Part shown: in pieces, positions 45,613 to 57,699 of the stretch
How positions within the stretch are numbered: the first letter of the stretch is position 1
How the letters are laid out: each line of letters opens with the position of its first letter
Assembly: GCA_037951105.1 (NCBI GenBank)
Contig: JBAMJV010012351.1
Location: forward strand, 20,598 to 84,597
Origin: Echinarachnius parma
Lineage: Eukaryota; Echinodermata; Echinoidea; Clypeasteroida; Echinarachniidae
DNA: 64,000 bases
Direction of reading: 5' to 3'
Notes under the pieces: generated by a model
The model's input: the letters and a program-made list of their open reading frames with translations, nothing else
The model's database searches: none
What the model was told of the DNA's origin: nothing
Position numbers and translations under genes: made by a program

Positions 45613-46403
45613 GGCCATGTTACTACCTGGAACTCTGAACACATGGAACCAGCTTAGCGGGATTTTGGTCAATTCTCTACAGGCTCAGTAATTTCAGCCT
45701 TTAAGATCATATCAAAGCAGAGTATAGAAGAAGAGACAAAGAGAAGTGGGGCAGCGAAACATTCGGGAGACATTCAACTTGCAGGGAGACAGTATCACTA
45801 ACAGAATTAACCCTTCCAAGACTGATTTTCTTGGAATGCTTAGCAATTAAATCTAAATCTAATTGATTTAAATCCAATCAAAGTGATTCAGATCAAATCT
45901 AAAATGGTGTCTAGGTGGACTCCTTGAGATATATTTGTCTTGAGACACTCAACTTTACACCCAGGATGGTGTCTGTAATCCGATTAACTTCTTCAGGAAG
46001 GATTTTTAAAGAAATTCACAAAAAAGAATGTACATCAAATTAACCTATATATAATATAGATGCAATCTAACCAAACTGAGCAGAGTGCCCAAGGCAGTTC
46101 TAAAAATTTAAAAAAGTGTAGTGGGAAAATATTCTTTAGGCATTCAATTTTATTTTTTTTTAATGTATTTGTAATCATAATATAAACCCACTAAAGACTA
46201 TTTGACTCTCAAGATAGGTAAACATAGTATCAGTCTATATCAAATAAAGAAATATGTTTATAAGAAGATGACAGTGTAAATTCCAGAAATAGAATAGTAG
46301 AGTAAAAAAAAAAAAAACATTCAATACATTCAGCTTGGAGAAGCAGGTATAAATAATCTGATTAAACCTGTTCCCTACTAGATTAAATGCAATCCCCATA
46401 GTG

Positions 46404-46497
46404 TTAACCCATTCAGAACTGACTGATATTGCCCTAACATGTAATCTCCATAGAACCAAGCCTGATTATTTTCCGAGACCAGTCCCGAACGGGTTAA
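46404..46497. mobile_element. TTAACCC mini-MITE family, copy 3
   Basis: TTAACCCATTCAGAACTGAC and GACCAGTCCCGAACGGGTTAA (ends at 46497) are inverted and bounded by TTAA. Best-preserved member of the 13531 family. Confidence 0.7.
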
Positions 46498-47094
46498 TAC
46501 AGAGCCCAACCAGGATCCCATAGGCAATGGGTTAACTTGTTAGAAACAGACGATAAGGGCCACCACCTACATGTATGTAGGGTTGTACTATACTACTAGC
46601 TCAGTTGTTTTGTAAAGTGAGCACAAATCTTGGCCCAATTTGCCTTACAAATCTTCCTTAATGTCCTTTTTCGTAGAAATGCATTCTACGCTGTTACTTA
46701 TACCTTGAAGTGGTTCATCTCAAAAGGCTACTTCTTACATCTGTATTGTGCAATATCTAAAACCACAATAAATGTACATGTATAAAATGAATTTTGAACG
46801 CATAGAGACACATGTTTGTTATAAATGTGCAATCTCGGCTTATATACTCCACACTTTAAAAGCTTTCTTGGTACGCCAATGCATTCTACATGTATGTAAG
46901 CCTTGAAGTGGGTCACTTCAAAAAGCCTTTATTTATACATGTAACCATGGTATCAGGCATCTTTAATTGTAAACGATATACATCATGATGACAGTTATTT
47001 CCATACTTCAAGAAAGAGCAAAGGTAAAGATAAAAGCTGAATCAGCGATGCAACATTTGCTCAGGCGACAGTTGTTCTGAAGGTTATTTGCTAC

Positions 47095-47361
47095 ATTATC
47101 TCCCATTCGTTAAAAAGATATTTACGATTCGAAATGTTTGAATCTTTAATTTTCCTCTGGAAAGTTATAACTATGTAGAAAGTCAGTGCAATGGGTAAGC
47201 ACGTATCACTTTTTTTTTTGCTCATTACTTGGCCATCAAAATCCATTCAACCCAAAAAATTTGCACATTACTTAGTGAACAAATCAGATCACAAAAACAC
47301 ACATTTTGTCAACCATTCATCACTATTTGCACATGTCAACAAACTTAATGGATCCCTTTAA
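47095..47361 (+). mobile_element. TTAAAGGGATCTAGTAAC family element, 5'-truncated
   Basis: Starts within CGTTAAAAAGATATTTACGA and continues in family order to AACAAACTTAATGGATCCCT TTAA; the first 130 bp or so are missing. Confidence 0.75.
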
Positions 47362-47462
47362 AAATGATATGTCCTTCATTCGGCCGTCGTCCTATTCTAT
47401 ATCATGTTTCATGCCAAAATCAATGGTTGAATAATAATACTTATGAATTCATGGAGTAATGG

Positions 47463-47640
47463 ACCTGTGGTTGATTTTATTTTACATTTTGCATTTATGA
47501 TAACTTCGACTGGGTGGGGTATGAAACATGTGGTTGATTTCATTTTACATTTTGCATAGCTCGACTGGGTGGAGTATGGAAAATGTGGTTGAAATCCACA
47601 CTCAAGTTCACATTTATATTCAACTTTGTGGTTGAAATGT
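47463..47640 (+). repeat. ~65-bp tandem repeat, about 2.5 units
   Basis: TGTGGTTGATTT(T/C)ATTTTAC, ATTTTGCAT and TCGACTGGGTGG(G/A)GTATG recur at about 47468, 47530 and 47584. Confidence 0.75.
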
Positions 47641-47937
47641 ATTACACATATTCATTTTGCATTTCTACTGTAACCCAGGATTGTGCATACAAATAGTCAG
47701 GGTTGAATCAAAACTGGGTCCTAGAGCTCTGCATTTAGTAACTTTTTTACAACTTTATGCAACATTTTTAAAACAAAGATTTACAATTTTATGCCGGATA
47801 TGAGTCAGAACCTAGTGGATAATGAGTAAAAGCATATGTTAGAAATGGTATTTAATATGATTCTTCATAGGTCTTCTTAATAATAAATAATAATAATGAT
47901 ATATATTTATAGAGTGCAAATTGCAAAGAGCCTTTAA

Positions 47938-49449
47938 AGGGGTAGTTCAGTTTTGGTATAGAAAACCTGAGTGTAAAATTTGAAAGAACATACAATTTTA
48001 ATGGCAGAATAAACATTATTTGATCAAAATCGGTTCAGAAACAGCTGAAATATCAATAAATATATCCAATCAGAATAAATCTGGGGCCCAGATTTATTCG
48101 ATTATTTTTTTTAAATGTAAAAAAATGCCTACACTTTTTCAAAAATGTTCCAAAGAGGTTTTTATATAGTTGTTGATGATCTCTCTATCTAATCATTATT
48201 TCGACAAAACATCACATGCATAATTTTGTATGAAAAATGGTTGTAACCAATGTTTTTTTATGCCTCGGTCACACATTTGCGTATGTTGCTGCGTATTGCT
48301 GCGCTAGACGGGGTATATCAATACGCAGCCTTACCCAGCAATACGCAGCGATTTTGAAGTTTGCAGTCACACTATTGCGTATGTAGCTCGTATGCCGCTC
48401 GTATAGAGACTGCCTACGGTTGCCTATGGTTGCCTAATGCCCCGCTTTAGCTCGCTGTTGCTCGAAGCAGTACGATTCAATACGTGGTGTGCTCGCCACA
48501 TTGCGTATGGAACTCGCTCTTTGCTCGCTTGCCGCTCGCTTGCCGCTCGCACCAGTTGGTATCGTTGTGTCTCACTGCGTATTCGCTCGCTTTAGCTCGA
48601 CTGCCGTTCGTACTGTTGCGTGCCAACTCGATCTGAAGCGTACCAGCTCGCTCGGGCTGCGGCGGTATATAAAAACTGGTAATTTTACGGGTCCTGCTAG
48701 GCAGCCAATCGTAGTGCTAGCGAGCTAAAGCGAGCGGGAACCAGCGAGAGCGAGCTAAAGCGAAAGGCGCACGAGCTAGACTCGCAGCATAGCGAGTGGC
48801 ACACGAGCGAGACTCGCAGCAAAGCGAGCGGCCATCGCAGTGATTCGTGTTGCTAGGAGTGGTGTGCGAGCAACAGCGCAACAATATGCGCAATCATGCG
48901 AATGACAACGAGCTACAGCGAGGTAAATCGTGTGGGAAACGCAGCTATACGCAGTGACACGCGCTCCAAAAAATGAGTTGCGAATTATTGCGTATACCTG
49001 CGCTAGGTCACTCGCTGTCGCTCGCTGTTGCTCGCATTCACTGGTTGTCACTCGCTCCCGCTCGTGTGCAATTTGACCTTGCGTTTGCTTGCGAGAGTTT
49101 AGAAAATTTTAAAACATGCGAGCGACATACGCAGGCCCCTGCGCTAGTCTGCGTATTGAGTACGTAGTGAGCTCGCATCATTGCGCTTTATTGGGTGTAT
49201 CTGCGTATGTCTGCGTTCGAGCAATATGCAGCAATACGCAAGGCCAATACGCAAAGGTGTGACCGAGGCATTAGAGAGCACCCTCTTGTGTTTTAATGGC
49301 TCTTTTTGAATGATAACAGGCTTTTTAATTAGTCGTTTGTAATTTTCTATAACTTTAGAGCATGGTGGAGTTGTAACTATTAGTTTGTAGTGTTATTGTG
49401 CAGGTTTTGGTTACTAAAGCTCAGCCTTACCAAAACTGTACAACCCCTT
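47938..49449 (-). mobile_element. TTAAAGGGRTAG family element, copy 3, split
   Basis: Starts after TTAA with AGGGGTAGTTCAGTTTTGG; the body is inverted relative to copies 1 and 2. It resumes after a nested 1010-bp element with TAGAGAGCACCCTCTTGTG and ends near CCAAAACTGTACAACCCCTT. Confidence 0.8.
48261..49270. mobile_element. Harbinger-like non-autonomous element, nested
   Basis: Inverted ends TGCCTCGGTCACACATTTGC and, read inward, TGCCTCGGTCACACCTTTGC; TTA target duplication (48258-48260, 49271-49273), confirmed by comparing with the intact host-element sequence at 17035-17045 (complement). TTA/TAA targets are typical of PIF/Harbinger. The 1010 bp are filled with GCTCGC, TAGCTCG and TGCGTAT motifs on one strand in the left part and their complements in the right. 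Several frames are open because of this composition; no transposase was recognised. Confidence 0.85.
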
Positions 49450-49570
49450 TCAGCACTATTATCATTACCCCGGTCAATACACACTTCAATCATTCCTGCA
49501 CACAAAGTGCACATTTCCCACTCCCTAGGGAGTATTTCAGCCGGTTGATTGTTAGGCGCAAACAGTGCAA
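49450..49570 (+). repeat. SINE-like CCCCGGTCAATACACAC unit
   Basis: AGCACTATTATCATTACCCC, GGTCAATACACACTTCAATC, ATTCCTGCACACAAAGTGCA and CTCCCTAGGGAGTATTTCAG match the inverted unit at 62030-62176, which ends in a (TTA)n tail. Confidence 0.65.
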
Positions 49571-50526
49571 GGAACCAGGAACATTAGATGCATTTTGCAA
49601 ATAAGCGTTCACACATGTTTTCCTTTTTTGTTGTCTATCCCCGGCTAAGCACTCTGAGCATCCAGATTCATTATTGCAGAAGCGGGAAAAAAACAAGATT
49701 ATTCAAACACTGTAGTATCTCATCTCACCCAGTAAACCTACACAAATGCATCATATTAAGCCATATTACCGACAAATAAGTTGTTGCATAGGTCCTCCTC
49801 ATCGCAAGCTAAGCACTCAGTTGATTCAACTCACACAGACGCCCCGATTCATTATCGCAGAATTTGGCGCAAGACGGAAAAAACAAATGGAGGCCTGCTT
49901 TTATTTGTCTTTCCTTAAATCACAAGGGTTGAATAAGTACCTGGCTGAAAAGGTCAATTTGGGGAGGCGGTACGGAAACGCGACATTCACGACACAAGCA
50001 ACAAAGTATTCCAATTTGTTGTTTCACTCAACGAGGACAAGTTGATTAAGATGGAACACACATGTATTCTTTATTGACCCCAGCCCATGTGGTAGGGGGA
50101 GGGGGCTAAAAAGAGATTCAGAATGCACATGGGGGGAGTTGACCCCCTCTTAGTGGTACTACCCCATCCCATTAACTCCTTCATTGCCAGAATATACCCC
50201 CCCCCCCCTCCCCCGCTTATGTGCAGTACATAACTACATATATTTGTGATGACTTGACTGTGCAAAAATAGCAATGTAAAACTTACTTTTCACACTTATT
50301 TCAGGGCTCCACATTTACCTTTTTGCCAGTGGACCAGTCGGGCCAGTGAAATAATTGTTCTTCCCCTTTTCTGGTGGGCCTAAATAGAAATTTTACTGGC
50401 CCAAAAATTTGATTTCATGAGTAAACTTTTTACTATTAAAAATATCACTCTATCCTGATCAAACCTGTGATTATAGATGAAGCATATGACATAGAAGAAA
50501 ACAACGATTTTTCTAATTTTGTTAAT
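49571..50526. other. No supported gene
   Basis: Two related blocks (GCTAAGCACTC...ATTCATTAT(T/C)GCAGAA at about 49645 and 49808) suggest a duplicated repeat; the 99-codon plus frame at 49746-50045 covers the second. Unlikely to be a gene. C-run at about 50197-50207. Confidence 0.4.
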
Positions 50527-51002
50527 CCCCGTGTTCACACACAACAAATTTCATCCCTTAATCATCTCTATAGAATCATCACTAGCGATACGACGTTTCT
50601 TAGTGATGATTAAATCAAACCTGGTCAACGTTCACACACACACAGAGCATATCGGACACCAGCTGTTTTCCAGGTGGCTTTCAGATGCATCGAACACCAG
50701 GTCTCCCTAGGGCCCTGTGTGCGCGAACGTTCGAGTTAAGCCACGCCCAGTTAGTTACGAGTCGTATCGCTAACCATGATTAAGCGAGAAATCCTTGTTC
50801 ACACACAAATTCGGCGTGATTCTAGTCAGCTCTCGTACGAAACGGGGATAAAACCAGCGTATTGCTAGTCATCTCTAGCGATACGTCGTTTCGTTAGTAA
50901 GCGTTCAGACACACACATTTTTAATGGGAAGCTGATTCTATAGTCAGCTGCTGATTCTTTAGTCATGATTAAGGGCTGAAAATTTTGTGTGTGAACACGG
51001 GG
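50527..51002. mobile_element. CCCCGTGTTCA-family MITE, copy 2
   Basis: Perfect inverted ends CCCCGTGTTCACACAC... and ...GTGTGAACACGGGG with AAT on both sides (50524-50526, 51003-51005). The internal order matches 3527-3992 in reverse (CGTTCGAGTTAAGCCACGCC, AGTTAGTTACGAGTCGTA). Confidence 0.88.
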
Positions 51003-51778
51003 AATGTCAGGTTGAAAATCTGCTTGCCCGAACGAGCCCAAAAAATATGACTTTTATACATTTTGCTGGCCCGAAGTGCAATTTCACTGGCCCTGGGCAA
51101 GCGGGCCAGTGTGAGTGTCGAGCCCTGCTTATTAGTAGTTAGCCATGTGCACAAAGAATAAGGCATGCAGGTTGAATAGTGCCAGTTGACACCTGTGGCA
51201 CACTGTTGAATGTAGAGATTGGCCAATCTTAAACCAGGTCACTGTCAGAATGGCATCCTTGATCTCAACACCTTCCGTTTGAGTACCATCCTACATATTC
51301 AGTCCATTATTCATGTTCTTGTTCACTTTAGAATGTCATTTGGACTAAGTTTCAGGCGTTCCTCAAAATTCTAAAGATTAAGACCTGTTTTCTATGAATT
51401 TTGGATGAATGAGAAGGATGAAAAGGATGGATTTCAGCCCTTTTCCATGAATTATTTTGATGAATTTTGGATCAATAAATCATATATTTCAGGCTTAGAA
51501 ATATTTTTGATACATTTTAAATTAATATTAGAAGATGCTAGAATATTCAACATTTTTGCAACATGAACCTTACCCGTTATTGCATTTCAGCACCTCTCAG
51601 GATTAAATTATCTCCTCCCAATTTAAAGCTGTTTAGTCTTATCTTTGTTTAAACCCCTAAAAAGAAGTGGTGAAATACACCCACAATCGGGATGCTAAGT
51701 TAATTTCTTTTTTATTAGTTATTCTGTTGTCTTGATATAATTCAGGTCGTTTCAACAACCAGTTTATCTTCATCCATC

Positions 51779-51818
51779 ATCACTATCTCACTTACCTCCT
51801 GGTAAGTGAGATAGTGAT
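51779..51818. repeat. Perfect 18-bp inverted repeat, 4-nt loop
   Basis: ATCACTATCTCACTTACC, loop TCCT, then the exact complement GGTAAGTGAGATAGTGAT. No surrounding inverted sequence, so it is not a visible MITE. Each arm contains a consensus 5' splice site (GTAAGTGAG), one per strand. Confidence 0.9.
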
Positions 51819-52198
51819 AGAGCATTTTGTCTTCCTCAAAGGTAAACCAAAAATGTCCCGCTTACAGGGAAAGGGAGCTTAAATTCTAATCTTTATATGC
51901 ATGTGTGCTAGTTTTAAATGTCAAAATCTGCATGTAGCATAGCCTACCTATTTTAACAGGCTCACGGAAAACCACACGGTTTTATAAATTGTAAACCCTT
52001 GACTCGCCACACAATTGTTTTGACTATCCTATTTTGGGTGTATGTGTGTGGCAGAGTGTTCAAAAAGGGAAAACTTCTGCTTGGAGTAGCTAAAAAAATC
52101 AAATTAAAGAGGGAAAAAAAAGAAGAAGCTAAAAACCAAATTAAAGAGGCAAGATATACAAATACTCTGTGTGAGATGATGTTCTCAAGCAGTATGTG

Positions 52199-52201
<3 letters not shown>

Positions 52202-52235
<34 letters not shown>
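52202..52235. repeat. (TG)n microsatellite
   Basis: About 17 TG units without interruption. Confidence 0.95.
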
Positions 52236-52238
<3 letters not shown>

Positions 52239-52614
52239 CCTTTTACACATGTCAGTTCATCACAAATGAAAATGTTAATTGATTTTGTTCAATTTAAATG
52301 TGACAATTAAAGAAAGACACTACTTATCTGTTCATTCTAAAAAACAATTCACCCTTGTTTTTAAAAAAACTCCCTATCTCCATACAGTGCAAAAAATTAC
52401 AATGAAATTCAGATAGCCTACATATCTTAAAATTTGTTCAAAATGACTTTAACAAATATCATGTCTTTCTTTTATCACATTGTTGTTCCTGCGTGTGTAA
52501 GAAAGACTGCATGTTTACCCCACTCAGTGCAATGACATGGAAAGGGAACCATGCATTATACAACACACATTTTCAGCTGAGAGTAAGAAGGGCATTAAGT
52601 CCGTTTTTGTCCAA

Positions 52615-52815
52615 ATAAGGTTCTGCCTACCATCTTGACGGTCGGAGCTTTCTCCGTGTGATGCCAAATTTCTAGATAATAATTGTATTTAATTTGAGAA
52701 TATATATATATTTTTTTTAATGAGCTAAATTTGGTTTCTACTAACTTTGAACATGATTATCTCTGAAGTGCAAAAAGCGACTTAGCGCCTTTCTCTTTCT
52801 CAACCAACGACATGA
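52615..52815 (+). repeat. GATTATCTC repeat family, copy 3
   Basis: GTGATGCCAAATTTCTAGAT, TTTGGTTTCTACTAAC, CATGATTATCTCTGAAGT and CCTTTCTCTTTCTCAACCAA match 15110-15320 in order. Confidence 0.75.
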
Positions 52816-53178
52816 TTCGTTCATGATACTGAAGGGGTTAAGCGATATCTTTCTTAGATATCGATGCCTCCCTCGGGCTGTTTATTGTAAGTTGTCCGCA
52901 AAAAAAAGGAGAAGAATATACAAAGAAAAACCTCTAGACCTTTTTTCCCTCAAGTTGTAGATTGGTATTGATAGGAAATGGTTGGAAGCTATTTATTCCT
53001 CATATTGGCTGCTTGAAAATCAACTTCTTGCATTTTTGTGTCTTTCTTTTGTCAACCTGCTGGGCCATACTTGTACAAACAAGTAATTCAGGTTGTTACT
53101 ATGCTATTTTGTGATACGCAAATGACCAACAAGATCCAAAGTGATGCTAATTACACACACATTCATTGAATACAACTA

Positions 53179-53373
53179 CAGTCAAACCTGTCTTCGTGGC
53201 CACCTGTCTATAGCAGCCAACCTGCCTATAGTGGCCAGAAAAAGTAATCCCCTGCAGAGAAAAACACTGTTATGGAACCTGTCTATAGTGGTCACCTGTC
53301 TACAGTGGCCACCTGTCTACAGTGGCCACTATTCTTGATTCCCTTGGGTGGCCACTATACACAGGTTTGACTG
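53179..53373 (+). mobile_element. CAGTCAAACCTGT MITE, complete copy
   Basis: Ends CAGTCAAACCTGT and ACAGGTTTGACTG are exact inverted repeats with TA on both sides (53177-53178, 53374-53375). The interior is about 23-bp units of CCTGTCTA(T/C)AGTGGCCA. TA target and small size fit a Tc1/mariner MITE. Confidence 0.85.
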
Positions 53374-53375
53374 TA

Positions 53376-56199
53376 TATCAATTATTACTTGCATTGTATA
53401 TTGCAATGCATACTTTGAATTTACCAAGCCCATTTCAATGACTGTTTAGTGTTAATGTCTGCTGCATTTCAAGAAATGCTATTTGGAAAATAATTCTCCA
53501 CGACTTTATATACACTTTATGTGCAAATGTACCAAAAAGTGCCTCCCCTTGCAATATTCTTGGCTTTGTTTTGAATATTATTTTATTCTTTATTTCAGTG
53601 AAAATCATACATACATGTGATATATGAAGCAGACATTTTCTGTTGATACAAACTCCAACATATTGCATTGATCAAAAATGCCTCTTTGCACCTCACTCCC
53701 TCCCCCCCCCCCCAAAAAAAAAAGACACATAACTTCATATAACAGCAATGCTATTTTGTGCCAATTCAATTCCAATGAAGTTATCAGGATACAAAATGAT
53801 TAAGTATAGCAATCAAAATGCTCCAAGAAGAAATTGTCAAACGAAAGAACAAATCGTTGGATAAATGAAATTATAAAGAAGAATAAAATATTATATTGCT
53901 CAGAATTCATAGTTCTCTCCAAAATTGGATTTGATAGCAGAAAATGTTCGGAAAAAAAACTTCCTATAACTGCAAAAATAGTTTGTCTCAATTTAGAATT
54001 CAATTCCACTGAAGTAATAAAGATAAATCAAATGGGTCGAAGATAAATCAAATGGGTCGAAGATTCAAATAATCAAAATTCACCAGATATATTTTGAGTC
54101 TGAAAGAAAGGCAGCTGAATGAATACACAGCAACAACAACATAAGTTCTGTTTATTTAGTTATTTTTCAGCTGACACAAACAGGGGCCTGACAATCACAA
54201 TGTACCTATTAGTAATAACGTCCTGTTCTAAATGCTTCAGAAATATTTTGTTGATGGATAAATGGATAGGTGGATAGAAAGATAGATGGATGGAGGGATG
54301 AAAGCATGGATGGATAGATAGATGAATAGATGAATGGTTAGAAGGTTATATAATACAATGAAATGACATTTGTTTTGTCAATTTCAATAATCAAAGCGGG
54401 TCTGCGTAGCAATTTTTAAATTTCAGATAGGAACATTGATATAAGCAGAGAACTGCAATACACAATATAAGTAATGACTTCCTGCTCTTCAAGCTGCACA
54501 CTTGAGATATTGACCAATTTCGCAACAATATAGGATCCAATTTCGATGCGGTAATAAAGATGTCCATTTGTCCGGGGTTGCCGTTCGGTCATTTTGGTGA
54601 AACCTTCACCCTACTTCTGAATCATGGCTTGTGTCCATTTCATATTTGGGTTCTGAGTTTAGACTAGTTATTTCAGGAGTGGGATAACAAAGTATGATGC
54701 AACTGTTTTTAAAATGCGGCATTATTGTATATTGTGCCCAAACAATATTAATGAAAATTAATAAATACTAATGAAATTTAAGATGTGTGTGTGTGTTTGT
54801 GTTTGCGCGCATGCATGCATGTTTGTATGTTATTGTGTGTGCACGTGTATGCACCAATCATTATATATATATTTGTCTACAAGTGTCGGCAAAAGGGCAG
54901 TCAGCCCCCCAAAAAATAAAATAAAAAAAGTGGTCAACAGAACTCTAATTCTCAAAGTCTAACCCATGTCGGACAATTTAATTTGGCATAACACCTTCTC
55001 AATACATCCTAGCTCAACATAACTGAGCCAGAAGTTTACTATGTTTTGGGAGGGTAAATACAGAACATCAATGGTGTCAAGTCCAGACACTTACAACATG
55101 TGGGAGAAAAGGTTAGACAAGGCTATAGGGCATTTCCTGCACACAAAATGTTCAATGACAATTGAAATTAAACTGTAAAATGTGTCGTTTTTCTACAACC
55201 ACTGCCAATTCTGCTAAGTGGAATATATATGAAGGCGTCTATATAGTCAATTATAATTAATTATAAGGATTCTTTGGTTTTTTATTATTATTATTGTATT
55301 AGCACACTGGATACATTGGATGTTGGTATTTTCGCCTATTCACCCCAGCATAAGTTTTCTCATGCTAAGTCCTAAATGTGTTAATGCATACATGTATCGT
55401 TTTATTTGGGGGGGGGGGGGTGCTGATATTTTTCTTAGTAAACAACCGAATAACATATTATAATTGGAAGAAATTCGACAAATTGGAAAAGTAATCAGCA
55501 GTATTCCTTGAGACTGTGAAAAAGCTCTACAAATGTTTGTCTATAAGGCTTACTTCGCTTGTTCATTTTACATGCAAATTCAATTAGACTTTCTCCGAAT
55601 CGACTTTGCCTCAGGTACATTCAATGATAACACAATCAGCCCAAAACTACTCTATAATGTTTGCCCATATCATAAAGCTCCAAATAACATGCATGCTTAA
55701 TCAGCAAACTTAAATTTTAAAAAATGATTCTCATTCTGATTCAAATAACAGACAATTAGAAAACTTTGTATGTGTTTCTTTCTCCTAAATTTGGCAAAAT
55801 ATCCACTGCACTGACATAGTATGTAAATTCAATATACATGTACAAACATGTGCAGAATAAATTGTGAAAGTAATTCAATTTTGTTTGTGCAACAATATTA
55901 TCTAGTATGTATATAATTTCACATGTTAAACAAATAGTTCAGAGTAATTAGGCATCTTAATTCAATAAACATGTGCATATTGCAAACATGTATGTGTTAG
56001 TGCAGTGCTCATCATAATCTAGTTTACTTAAAAATTTGCTAAACTTAATACCAGTAATCATTTCCATGCATGTCACGCTTCTGTAATACTTTTAATTCAA
56101 TTTTTGAGAAATCCTACCTACTAATGATTTCTAAGATGAGATGCTGAGATTCTAATGCAGTTAACTCGTAAATTATGTACCCATTACTTTCCTTATTTT
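53376..56199. other. No supported gene
   Basis: AT-rich DNA. Contains a degenerate GATGGATA microsatellite at about 54255-54345, a TG/CATG-rich stretch at 54783-54855 and a G run at 55409-55420. Short frames on both strands lack support. Confidence 0.5.
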
Positions 56200-56224
56200 T
56201 TAAAGGGATCTAGTAAGTAACCTA

Positions 56225-56724
56225 CAGCGTGTTCACACACAAACATTTTCATCCCTTAATCATCTCTATAGAATCATCACTAGCGATACGACGTTTCGTT
56301 AGTGATGATTAAATCAAACCTGCTCTACGTTCACACACACAGAACGTTGATCGCACAACAGCTGGTTTCCAGGTGGCGACGAACCCCCTGAACATCGTAT
56401 AAGTGCGCAGTTTGCTACTGCGCAGTGTGTTGAGAGGTCAGGTCTCCCTGTGCGCGCGAACCGCGAACGTTCACGTTAAGCCACGCCCACTTAGTCATGA
56501 TTAGCGAGTTACGGTTGTTCACACACGGAATAAGCGTGATTCTATAGTCAGCTCTCGTACAAAACCTCGATAAAACCAGCGTATCGCTAGTCATCACTAG
56601 CGATACGTCGTTTCGTTAGTAAGCGTTCAGACACAGGAATTTTTATTGAGAAGCTGATTCTTTAGTCAGCTGCTGATTCTTTAGTCATGATTAAGGGCTG
56701 AACAATTTGTGTGTGAACACAGGG
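56225..56724. mobile_element. CCCCGTGTTCA-family MITE, copy 3
   Basis: CAGCGTGTTCACACACAAAC at the left, and GTGTGTGAACACAGGG at the right. Same internal order as copy 2 (CGTTCACGTTAAGCCACGCC). Inserted close to one end of the TTAA element; target duplication not clear. Confidence 0.82.
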
Positions 56725-56757
56725 TTTGTTGCCACATATGAAAACTGACAAAGGGTT

Positions 56758-57019
56758 GATGAAATGTTTATTATGGTAGTCTGATATGTCCACTGAGTGA
56801 TGTGTGAAAGTTTCCAGATATGGCCAAGTAATAGGTTAATAATTGCCTAAGGTTTTGATGAAATGTTTATTATGGTAGTCTGATATGTCCACTGAGTGAT
56901 GTGTGAAAGTTTCCAGATATGGCCAAGTAATAGGTTAATAATTGCCTAAGGTTTTGATGAAATGTTTATTATTGTAGTCTGATATGTCCACTGAGTGATG
57001 TGTGAAAGTTTGGCCAAGT
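56758..57019 (+). repeat. 99-bp tandem repeat, 2.6 units
   Basis: GATGAAATGTTTATTATGGT starts units at 56758, 56857 and 56956, nearly identical, the last cut short. The unit derives from the element's own CTGATATGTCCACTGAGTGA segment. Confidence 0.92.
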
Positions 57020-57699
57020 AAAAAGTAATGTAAAACGCTATTTGCTGACACATTGCCACAGATTTGCACAAAGTTGAAATATTCCTCATGATTCTTTAAA
57101 ATTAACTCATTAAATTTCTCTTAAATTTCTCAATTATGAAGTAAAAATGTGAAAATCCAAAGTTGGCTTCATACGTCTCTTAGTAAATAGAAGGGGAAAA
57201 TGAAAGAACCACTACCGTTGCAAGTGAGTTTTGTCATTTCGGACAAAGTTACCAGAGCCCTTTAAGAGCAGATTACTTTACAGGATTGCCACTGTAAGAT
57301 CGATACCATGCAATGAAATCCAGTGACAACAGAATGCAACAGTAAACGTATTCAGAAGGGCTGGCAACCTTTTTCTTTTCAACCCAGTCATTTCCCTTTT
57401 TCACAATTTATAATACTTACTGTATGTGTACACTTCATTGAAATCCTTGTTCAAGTTTCAATTTAATATACCACACATTGTTATTTTCTTGCATTGTTTA
57501 AAAACCTGTCTCCTACTAGTTTTTTTCAATTCTCATAGAGATGATATAGGGCTCTCCAGGTCCTCGTAGGCAATATATTAATGACATCCTATACATTTTG
57601 TATTCAAATCTTGTGTTGAAATTGGAATTGAAATTCCCCTACACAGAAATATTTTCACTAAACCCATGGATCCCTTGATATGTGTCTAAGTCAACACTG

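Larger units (their letters stand above)
51006..53176. other. Spacer with hairpin, TG microsatellite and a repeat
   Basis: No supported gene. It holds the hairpin at 51779-51818, a (TG)n tract at 52202-52235 and the GATTATCTC repeat copy at 52615-52815, listed separately. Confidence 0.5.
56204..57261 (-). mobile_element. TTAAAGGGATCTAGTAAC family element, expanded
   Basis: TTAA at 56200-56203 and 57262-57265, start AGGGATCTAGTAAG, end AAAGTTACCAGAGCCCT. It is enlarged by a nested CCCCGTGTTCA MITE (56225-56724) and an internal 99-bp tandem repeat (56758-57019). Confidence 0.8.
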
